Part shown: one piece after another, positions 44,788 through 53,291 of the stretch
How the letters are laid out: each line of letters opens with the position of its first letter
How positions within the stretch are numbered: position 1 is the first letter of the stretch
DNA from: Ischnura elegans
Lineage: Eukaryota > Arthropoda > Insecta > Odonata > Coenagrionidae
Direction of reading: 5' to 3'
Length of the DNA stretch: 64,000 nucleotides
Assembly (NCBI RefSeq): GCF_921293095.1
Contig: NC_060258.1
Coordinates: 8,198,607-8,262,606 of the forward strand
Made by a program: the position numbers and the translations under genes
The notes under the pieces: generated by a model
What the model was told of the DNA's origin: nothing
Seen by the model: the letters and a program-made list of their open reading frames with translations, nothing else
The model's database searches: none

Positions 44788-45371
44788 CAGTGCAACCTCG
44801 ATATAACGACACCCCACGGCGCACTAATAAACACTCGCTATAGCAAATTGTCGCTTTACCGGAGGTGGAGCAAATAATAGCCAATATACCTGTTGCGAAC
44901 AGTTATACAGGAACAGGAGTGGTGCGGCGACAAGGAAATTTATATCTGATCAACGTAAGCATAAATTCAGACGAAAGGCGATGTTTTTTGCATCAATAAA
45001 TTTCCTTACTTAAAACACAATTAACTATTCAAACAATTTATAAGCGCCGCACTGAATAAAAATCATGCAAAGCATTGTTTCGTCAATCATTATATTTATC
45101 GAACGACAGTTTACCACATAAATTTGAGACTGAGCACTCCATTAACTTCATTTCTAAAAGATCGCTAGCAATTACAGAGGTTAAGGAGTCTTGATGAAAG
45201 TCTTCCGGCGGTGAAACCCTCGCTATGGCGAGAGCCAACACCGAAAGGGTCTCGTAAAACCGAATTTTTTAACACGCTTACTATAGGGTCAATTGACGGT
45301 GCATCGGCTATCTCTCGTAATAGCGGGGGTGTCGCTATAGCCCGTACTCGCTTTAACGAGGTTCCACTGTA
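44786..45371 (-). mobile_element. pogo/Tigger-like MITE, D family
   Basis: 586 bp with TA on both sides, inverse of 16215-16800. Confidence 0.85.
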
Positions 45372-45401
45372 GTACAATCAGTACAGTAGTAAAACCTTTA
45401 A

Positions 45402-46167
45402 CCCTTTCACTGCTGTGGACGTACCTAGTACGTCTGCACGGCAGACTGCGGTGGACGTACTTTTTCTTCCTCATTGCCATGCAGTCAGCACTTTCGCCGA
45501 AGCACTTTGAAGGGGCCCACTTATCAAGGACCCTTTCCTCAACGAACTCACCCATGCAGGACCGTCTCATCGGCCCTACCAGCGGGGGCCCTACCTCCGG
45601 AAAAGTGACCGCTCTGACTGCAATTTGAAAATCAATCAATCAATCAACCCGATCATCGCAAAATGATTGTTTTCATCGCACTCCTGCCAGTCTAGCAATC
45701 AAGTACGTCTTTGAACCGTGTTTCAGGCGATGAAAAGATAACGATTTTGTTAACTTTGCTAAAATGGACACTTTCCGGGTTGTCCGCAGCCACATTTTTT
45801 GCAAAGTTAACAAAACCGTTATTATTCATCGCAGAAACACGATTAAAAGACGTACTTGATTGCTTGATTGGCTGGAGTGCGATGAAAACAATCATTTTGC
45901 GATGATCGTGTTGATTGATTGATTGATTTTCAAATTTCAGTCAGAGCGCTTCACTTTTCCGGAGGTAGGGCCCCCTCTGGTAGGGTCGATGAGAAGGGGT
46001 CCTGCGTGGGTGAGTTCGTCGAGGAAAGGGTCCCAGATTAGCGACCCTTGGGAGGGTGTACCACACCCATCCTGGAAGTACGTGCACCATGGGCCCACAA
46101 AACGCATTTTAACATTTTCGCTGCATGTGAGGACAAGGTTTTCGCAGATTGAACAGCAGCGAAAGGG
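45402..46167. mobile_element. piggyBac-like fold-back element
   Basis: TTAA (45398-45401) then CCCTTTCACTGCTG at the left; CAGCAGCGAAAGGG then TTTTAA at the right. Most of the 766 bp is one palindrome with arms of ~370 bp and a centre near 45783. The host repeat copies at 58473 and 62922 have this TTAA unoccupied. Confidence 0.7.
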
Positions 46168-46457
46168 TTTTAAAAAAATCTCAAATTTGATTGTGGAACT
46201 ACGATTGACGGATCAAAAGAAAAATCAATACTTCGATCATGTTTCAAGGCCGTATCACGTGCAGACACTGTCCACACATTTATCTGCGCATGTATATTCG
46301 AAGTGCAATTATCGGTCCGTGTGCCATAACACACATGACATGCCATGCCACATTGACCTTAAGCCTGTGATTGGAAGACTGGTAACTCAAAGTGTTCATT
46401 AACCCTGACAAAAATCAGACACTCCTTCTCTTCCCTGCTCCTTCCATTTTCCCACTC
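46168..46457 (+). repeat. Z-family repeat, middle copy
   Basis: TCAAATTTGATTGTGG to TTTTCCCACTC; matches 58480-58930 and 63590-63840. Cut at the right by the TTAA-ended element 46462-47459. Confidence 0.75.
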
Positions 46458-46461
46458 TTAA

Positions 46462-47459
46462 CCTGTCAATGTCCGCTGGTGCCATATGGCACCCAGTGCA
46501 GTGCTGAGCCAATACTCCTGCAATGCATTTAATATGTGAATTTAAACCCGGTGAACCCGGAAAGGAGGGAGCACAACTACTCTCGGAGTCCGAGATAATG
46601 CGAAGTCCCTGTTATTATTTCAGACCCAACGCTTCGGGGTTTAGGATTAACCCTCCGAATCCGGGAGCAGGTACCCGGACCCTTCGTCTTTTAGAACCCC
46701 TCTCAGCGGTACAGGACAGCGGTCATTCAATTGTTTATACAGTCAATTTTCGAAATAAATATTTGTTCATTTCTCAAGAAATATACACTTAGAATTGAAT
46801 TATTTGTCTTTTGAGCAGCTTTTACAATTTTTAAACTAATTTCTACGACAAATATTAACTCATATCTCGAGTTATGTATAAATATCAACATGGAAATTGC
46901 TGATGCGTTAAATGCGTTCATAATGACCTTAGAACTTCGTTTAAAATTTGACAATGCTCAGATAAAAATGAGAAATTCAATTCAAAGTCTGTAATTTACG
47001 TGCAACCAACAATTGCAAAATACATGTAAGCAATACATAAGTTGACCGCGAACCAATGCCGCAGGTATGGTCGTAAACCCGGAAAGGAGGGAGCACAACT
47101 ACTCTTGGAGTCCGAGATAATGCGGAGTCCCACCGTTGAGGGGTCGAAAAAGGTTCAGCGAGACCCTTCTTAACGAATGTCCTCCAAAAATGCTCCATAC
47201 CACGAGAAAGAAGAGTCTCTTGGGGCTCAGTGCAGCAGTCATGCTGAGACGAAAACTCCGCTGTCTCGAAAAGGTTAAAAATAAGATACATGTAAGCTCA
47301 ATACAATGAACACAATTCAAGCTGACTGAATAATAGAGGAAACCTTCTACTCAGTATGTGTACCGAAATGTACACTAAAATTCACATATTAAATGCATTG
47401 GAGGAGTATTGGCTCAGCACTGCACTGGGTGCCATATGGCACCCGTGGGCTTTGACGGG
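46462..47459. mobile_element. Element with ~100-bp inverted repeats and GGTGCCATATGGCACC
   Basis: The left end CCTGTCAATGTCCGCTGG follows TTAA; the right end, inverted, reads CCCGTCAAAGCCCACGGG. Inner to both is the 16-bp palindrome GGTGCCATATGGCACC, and the repeats extend to the TTTAATATGTGAAT block. Inside, a GGAGGGAGCACAACTACT segment occurs twice (46562; 47085). piggyBac-like by its left TTAA; the right TTAA is not conserved. Confidence 0.55.
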
Positions 47460-47463
47460 TTTT

Positions 47464-47527
47464 CCACCGTGGCCTTTTTCTCCTTTAAATGCGTGCGTTT
47501 GATCTGGTAATAAATTAAAAAACCGCC
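47464..47527 (-). pseudogene. Tigger-type transposase, third piece
   Basis: The - strand reads LLPDQTHAFKGEKGHGGK, the segment that follows the first catalytic Asp in pogo/Tigger transposases. Separated from the second piece (48051-48475) by the repeat 47528-48050. The rest of the DDE domain is gone. Confidence 0.65.
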
Positions 47528-48050
47528 AATAAAAAATTTTTTTTAAAAAACCAGCCTTTATATTTAGATTACAGGGGATGAGCAACGTTTATATATGACA
47601 CAAAGCAAAAAAACTCAGTGACCCCGAAAAACCAAAAGTGACGTATTAAAAAAGTCACTATATTTATTAAATTTTCAGTGAATGGTAAGCCCCCTATGTT
47701 TCAAAATGCCACCCCTATGCTTTTAAATGCCTACCCCTATGTTAAAAATGCCACCCCCCTATGTTAAAAATGCCACCCCGTACGTTTTATGTAACGGTAA
47801 AACAATATTCAAACATTTACAAAACCTTACAATTGTTAATAAATATATGAAGATCATAATTAGCTGTTGTACAGTTTTCACAAATTGAGGGGTTGGAGAG
47901 AAAAAGTTATATTTTCATGTATTGTCATCGGAAATGAAGAAGTGTGCAAAATTTCAGCGTTTTTGCTTCACAGGAAGTGAGTCAAATTTGAGTTACAAGA
48001 TTTGTACCAGACAAACAGACAGGTTGGTGAGTTGATATAAAGGCTGGAAA
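47528..48050 (+). mobile_element. V-family repeat inserted in the transposase
   Basis: Ends AACCAGCCTTTATAT and ATATAAAGGCTGGAAAA are inverted. Near-identical to 62960-63585 except for an internal deletion of ~143 bp. It contains several ATGCCACCCC(C)TATGTT repeats. Confidence 0.75.
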
Positions 48051-48475
48051 AATAAACCACTCTCATCGGCATTGTAAATGTCATCGAGGCTGTAACCTTA
48101 TAGTAACTTTGGTGGGCTTCTATTTTTCCAAGTTTCAACGACGTCAAGGTTAACACTGGCTGCCTCACCTAGCACACATCTGTAAACTAATCCATATCTC
48201 TTTTTAAAACCATTTATCCAGCCATTGGAGGCATGGAAAAATTTCAATGCCCATTTTCACAGCCAAATAGATTGCCTTTTCTTTAATAATGGAGTCATCG
48301 AACGGCGCATTTGATTTTGGTGTGTTTGCACCATTTAAGAAGAACATCTTCCAATTCTGGAAATTTCCCATCACGAACACGCTTTTGCCTTTTGTCACAC
48401 TGACTTATAATTTTTTTTTTGCGGTTTCTTGCAATTGTGCTTAATGTGGATGCATGAATGTTTAATCTTTGCGCT
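48051..48475 (-). pseudogene. Tigger-type transposase, second piece (CENP-B HTH and first Asp)
   Basis: The - strand gives AQRLNIHASTLSTIARNRK (end of the N-terminal HTH), VRDGKFPELEDVLLKW (start of the CENP-B-type HTH), then in another frame IIKEKAIYLAVKMGIEIF, GEAASVNLDVVETWK and DDIYNADESGLFF with the first catalytic Asp. At least one frameshift and stops. Its 5' end is cut by the A element 48476-49144, its 3' end by the V repeat. Confidence 0.75.
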
Positions 48476-49144
48476 AATAGGGTGGTTTCCTATTATTTTT
48501 TTATTGCCTAAATCGAAAGATTATTACTCCTGGAGTATGTATTTCAAGTTTTTAGATTTTTAAATGACGATATCTATTTTTCGCGATCAAATGAAAAGTG
48601 AAAAATTTCAAGCGCGCGAAAACGCGACGCGTAAGGGGGAATGAAGGGAAAAAGTCCGTGCGACGCATTTCTGGTTCCCCCTCCCGCCTTGTGAGGTGAC
48701 CTTGATCGAGGCTCTGACCGCTGATAGGACGCAGGATGCTAACGGGTAGCTGAGTACCTTCCTGTCTGGTAGCGCATGGCTTAAAAAAGGTTTATTAATA
48801 CCTTATCAAGCGAAGAAAACTTTCCGACCTTAGCCAGTTTTAATAGGTGATTATTAAGACATGTTTCCCTGAGCTCTGTGCCTCATGCATGCATTGGTAA
48901 CCTCAGACCATGTATAACTCCTATCCTCTCGTGTAGAAACTAGGTCCCTGTGACGTCACGTGGAGTGGAATCGCATGGGCGCCAATCTGGCCTTTTTCAA
49001 ATGAGGATAGAATTTGACCCTTGCCATTCGTCTAAACCGGTATTTCAAAAACCAAATAATTTGTGTATTATGAATACACTAATGGTGGGTAACGAATCGC
49101 CATCAATGCCTTTTGTTTTCTTTGATGAAGGAAACTACCCTATT
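48476..49144 (-). mobile_element. A-family element inside the transposase pseudogene
   Basis: 669 bp, full length, with CACGTGACGTCAC. Removing it links KRV to AQRLNI of the transposase, so the host site is known: GAGTGG on one side, GCGCAAAG on the other, with at most a 1-bp duplication. Confidence 0.9.
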
Positions 49145-49238
49145 CCACTCGCTTTACGAGTGGATTTTGGTCCACTTCCTCGAGAATTTCAATCTTTTCT
49201 AAAGTCGTAATCTGCTTCACTATACGTTTTCTCTCCAT
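49145..49238 (-). pseudogene. Tigger-type transposase, first piece (N terminus)
   Basis: ATG at 49238 opens MERKRIVKQITTLEKIEILE, then EVDQNPLVKRV, the classic start of the N-terminal CENP-B/Tigger DNA-binding HTH. It breaks at the A element. The start is supported by homology to the usual N terminus. Confidence 0.75.
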
Positions 49239-49611
49239 TTGAATTGTAATTTAACTGCCCTCGCCATGATAACTCGTGCAATAGCAGCAACTGCCCACTC
49301 GCAAAATTTGTGCAGAGTGTGTCACTGCAAAGGCAACAGAAGGTGAGGAGCTCGGGGTGGGAAAAATTGGGGCCTCTCATTGGCTGCAGTGTTGCATAGT
49401 CAGACATTCCCGAAAAATATCCGCATTTTATTATTCATCGCATCACAAGAATTGAGAAATGCATTTGGATAGATCACGGTCGTAGAAAGAGATGTGGAAT
49501 GAATGCAAGAATTTCAATGGCTAATAATAATTAAATTAAATCCTGAATTTGTAGGTTTACGACCCTAAAGAAGATACTAGAGAACGAATTGCGGGTTGCG
49601 TCACGGCTAGC
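49239..49611. other. Probable 5' part of the Tigger element
   Basis: Sequence upstream (on the - strand) of the transposase start. No terminal inverted repeat identified. Confidence 0.35.
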
Positions 49612-50280
49612 AATAGGGTGGTTTCCTATTATTTTTTTATTCCCTAAATCTAGAGATTATTACTCCTGGAGTACGTATTTCACGCTTTTAGATTTTTAAA
49701 TGACAATACCTATTTTTCGCGATTAAATGAAAAGTGAAAATTTTCAAGCGCGCGAAAACGCGACGCTTAAGTATGAATGTCGGGAAATCTCTCCGCGTGA
49801 CGTATTTCTGGTTCCCGTTGCCGCCCTGCGAGATGACCTTGAGGCGAGGCTTAGCGCTGATACGACGCAGGCTGCTAGCGGCTAGCCTAGTACCCTGCTG
49901 ACTGGTAGCGCTTGGCTTAAATAAGGATTATTAAGAACTAATCAAGTGAGGAAAACTTTCCGACCTTAGCCAGTTTTAATAAGTGATTATTAAGACATGT
50001 TTCCCTGAGCTCTGCGCCTCATGCATGCATTGGTAATCTCAGACGATGTATAACTCCTATCTTCTCCTATAGAAACTAGGTCCCTGTGACGTCACGTGGA
50101 GTGGCATCGCATGGGCGCCAATCTGGCCCTTTTCAAATGAGGATAAAAATGGACCATTGCCATTCGTCTAACCCGGTATTTCTAAAACAAAATAATTTGT
50201 TTATTATGAATACACTAATGGTGGGTAACGAATCGCAATCAAAGCCTTTCGTTTTCTTTGATGAAGGAAACCACCCTATT
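49612..50280 (-). mobile_element. A-family element, full length
   Basis: 669 bp, AATAGGGTGGTTTCC to AACCACCCTATT, with CACGTGACGTCAC at about 50092. Confidence 0.9.
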
Positions 50281-50696
50281 GAGCGTACTAACCAGGAAAG
50301 CGCAATTTTTTCAAACGTACTAACCAAATACTTTTACCTGTCTTTTGTTCGGATTGGTATGGTTCGGATAATTAATTTTTTGCCATAAGCGAATTTTTCG
50401 GAGGCCAATATTTTCAATTTGCCTTATTTAGCATGTTATTAGGTAACATTAAACGAAAAAATAATATGTTTTCAAGTATTTATTTACTTGAAAAAATAAA
50501 TATTAGGTTCACACACAAGTTCATGCCTGGAAAAACATTTTACGCTATTTTGGCACTTAAAAATTAAGTTTCACCGTTAATTCTGCGGAAAATCATCGCA
50601 GCAGGGAAACCATTAGTACATACCAATACTGTAAAATTTTCTGAGGCCTGGTGGGGGGGAATCTATCCCCTCTTCGCCCCCCAATTGTCACGCCGT
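50281..50696. other. Unassigned intronic spacer
   Basis: AT-rich. A GTGGGGGGGAATCTATCCCC block near 50650 resembles 9097-9125 and may be the end of a hAT-like element. Confidence 0.35.
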
Positions 50697-50699
50697 TGA

Positions 50700-51446
50700 C
50701 CAGTATCAAAGTCTAAACACAAAAGCACCCCCTTAACTATCATGCGAGTTCAGGAGTCTTGACACTGTCCATATGACAAACACAAGAGGGAATCACAATC
50801 TTGTTATACCTCATCACCAAACTGTCATTTACTACAAATCATTTACCGTTACTGCATGTAGGGAATGGAATAATCTTAACCTTTCAATTAGGAACTCATC
50901 ATCATTGGCCTCTTTTAAGAGGAGGCTACACAAAGCACTTTTCACCTCACAACAAGTAGGTAAATATACATGACACTGAGCAGCGCCTGCGACAAAGTGA
51001 TACGCATCACTGAATGCTTGTATATATATATGTTATATCTTAATTGCATGTGTAATATTTGTGTATCCTATGCATCTCATGAACTATGTTGTATTTTGCA
51101 TATAACATGACATTAGCTTTCACTCAGTAGGTTTCCGCAGGTTTTTCACGCCCCCCTTCTTGTGTGGGCGTTTTCCTGCAGTGGGTTTTTTCGCTGAAGG
51201 ACATTACACCCTCATCCTCATGTTTTTTCCCACAAACTTAAATCTTTTTTACACAAAATTTTCACATATAGTTGTTTATATTTTTTGACATTTCACGAAC
51301 AGTGTATATTGTATATTCTTTGTATTGTAAACGTTTGTCTACCATTTTTTAATATGCTTGCATTGACGTTATCGAGGGGTTAGGTGGAAGAGGGGACTTT
51401 TCAGTCTCAACCTCGCCCGAATAAAGGCATTTTATTATTATCATTA
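50700..51446 (+). pseudogene. LINE 3' end with C-terminal frame and 3' UTR
   Basis: A frame reads TRGNHNLVIPHHQTVIYYKS, then FTVTACREWNNL and SLASFKRRLHKALF, the C-terminal end of a CR1/jockey-type LINE, stopping near 50973. A 470-bp 3' UTR follows and ends in AATAAAGGCATTTTATTATT. 5'-truncated. It lies 95 bp before exon 4. Confidence 0.7.
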
Positions 51447-51541
51447 CTATGGATGATCAAATTGCTGTGCAGTATCCAAATCAGAATCGGAATTGCTATA
51501 ATTTTGAAGTTGACCAATAACTAATTCTATTCCATTTTCAG

Positions 51542-51697
51542 ACTGTGATGGCAGCCGCGTTCCATCCACGCTGTTCCACTGCGGATATGGGCTGTGCATC
51601 TCGAGGCTGATGGTGAACGATGGCGTCGTCAATTGCCCGTTTGGCAATTGCATCGACGAGGGATCTTGCTTGCAAGCGAGAGAATCCAATCTTACTG
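51542..51697 (+). CDS. CUB/LDLa protein, exon 4 (LDLa-like module)
   Basis: The acceptor TATTCCATTTTCAG ends at 51541 and the donor ACTG|GTGAGT begins at 51698. 156 bp, phase 1 in and out; the split codon with exon 3 gives Asp. Six cysteines are spaced as in an LDL-receptor class A repeat: C at the start, LFHCGYGLCI, NDGVVNC, PFGNC and IDEGSC. The FxCxxGxCI core is standard, but the acidic calcium ligands of the usual C-D-x-x-x-D-C-x-D-x-S-D-E-x-x-C are largely replaced (N-C-P-F-G-N-C-I-D-E-G-S-C). The frame is open at the donor, so coding continues beyond the window. CUB followed by LDLa resembles the layout of Drosophila Culd and Neto-type proteins; orthology is not shown. Confidence 0.85.
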
Positions 51698-51732
51698 GTG
51701 AGTGCATTACATGGCTCTCTTCGTAGAAGACC

Positions 51733-51806
51733 ACAGCACTGAAATATGGCGACTAGCATGCCGGCTAACTTTACAGAGAGAAAAATCCACAGTGGAAACG
51801 AGACTC
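51733..51806 (+). repeat. Inverted repeat, left arm, 35 bp behind exon 4
   Basis: ATATGGCGACTAGCATGCCGG to GGAAACGAGACTCC pairs with 52397-52472 in reverse. The arms bracket LINE 3' tails. Confidence 0.65.
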
Positions 51807-51896
51807 CAGGGTGGGCTCGCCGGTTACACTCCTGGGGCAGGGACTCTAAGCGCGACCTTTTTTCCTCTGCACGCAGAAGGGGAAGGACTGGAAGGA

Positions 51897-52015
51897 ACAA
51901 TAATAATAAATTCGTTTATTTCGTGGGCCTTGTGGCCCATGAGAAAATTATTGTACACCTTTTACAAGTTCAGCATGACATTACAATCATAAAAGAAAAG
52001 AAAAAATGATAAGAA
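51897..52015 (-). mobile_element. LINE 3' end (-), copy 1
   Basis: AATAATAATAAATTCGTTT and GGGCCTTGTGGCCCATGAGA are the inverse of a typical LINE 3' UTR and tail. A diverged relative is at 52272-52345. Confidence 0.5.
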
Positions 52016-52271
52016 ATACAAAAGATTCACTCGTTGCAGACCGCCGTTAACTTACAGACAATTCGGCAAAACATTACTAACGAAAGGAAAAGTATCATAC
52101 TGCGATATAACTGACTAATTATTACAAGAAATTAAGGCGACAATTTATTATGACAATGGTGTCACACAAACAATATTTTCAAAAAAATAAATGACAGATT
52201 GGTATAACACTCTAATTTAATACAATTTTAAACTCAATTTTCTGCAACAATATGTTTGAGCCAAGAATATG

Positions 52272-52345
52272 TTTGAGAAGGTTATTGTACAACTTATAAA
52301 AGTTCAGCGTGATATTATATTCATAGAAGAAAAGAAAAAATGAAA
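52272..52345 (-). mobile_element. LINE 3' end (-), copy 2
   Basis: ATTGTACAACTTATAAAAGTT and following match 51950-52015. Confidence 0.45.
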
Positions 52346-52396
52346 AACAATATTATCCCAAGGAAGAATATCATACTGCGGAATAACTGACTGACT

Positions 52397-52472
52397 GCGG
52401 AGTCTCGTTTCCACTGTGGATTTTTCACTCTGTAAGGTTAGCCGGCATGCTAGTTGCCACATTTCATTGATG
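52397..52472 (-). repeat. Inverted repeat, right arm
   Basis: Pairs with 51733-51806. Confidence 0.65.
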
Positions 52473-52548
52473 GTAGCTTCTCCTTCGCACATAGTGCTGT
52501 TTAAGCACATCGTCAATTTCACCAAAACAGCGGGAGACAAAACCAAAA

Positions 52549-53134
52549 TAAGGTGGAACCTCGTTTAAGTGAGTACGGGCTATGGCGACACCCCCGCTAT
52601 TACGAGAGATAGCCGATTCACCATCAATTGACCCTATAATAAGCGTGTTAAAAAATTCGTTTTTACGAGACCCTTTCGGTGTTGGCTCTCGCCATAGCGA
52701 GGGTTTCACCGCCGGAAGACTTTCATCAAGACTCCTTAACCTCTGTAATTGCTAGCGATCTGTTAGAAATGAAGTTAATGGAGTGCTCAGTCTCAAATTT
52801 ATGTGGTAAACTGTCGTTCGATAAATATAATGATGACGAAACAATGCTTTGCATGATTTTTATTCAGTGCGGCGCTTATAAATTGTTTGAATAGTTAGTC
52901 GTTATTTGAGTAAGGAAATTTAGTGATGCCAAAAAACATCGCCTTTCGTCTGGATTTATGCTTACGTTTATCGGATAGATGATTATCTGTCGCCGCACCA
53001 CTCCTGTTCTTGTATATCTGTTCGCAACAGGTATATTGGCTATTATTTGCTCCACCTCCGGTAAAGCGACAATTCGCTAAAGCGAGTGTTTATTAGTGCA
53101 CCGTGGGGTGTCGTTATATCGAGGTTGCACTGTA
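52549..53134 (+). mobile_element. pogo/Tigger-like MITE, D family
   Basis: About 586 bp. The left end is mutated (AGGTGGAACCTCG); the right end is intact before TA. Close to 16215-16800. Confidence 0.8.
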
Positions 53135-53291
53135 TAGAGCTAACATGAATGCATAATTAGGTTTATCTTGAAAGAAAACTAGTTAAATATTTGCACAGCG
53201 GTATTGGCTTTGCATGACAACTGATCATTAAATATTCTCATTGATCCTTAAAAGTGCGATCATATTTCCGTCTTACTATAAACATGTATGG

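Noticed and set aside
51702..52009. Frames following exon 4
   Set aside because: They run through the donor site and into inverted-repeat and LINE 3' sequence; the GTGAGT donor and loss of homology end the exon at 51697.
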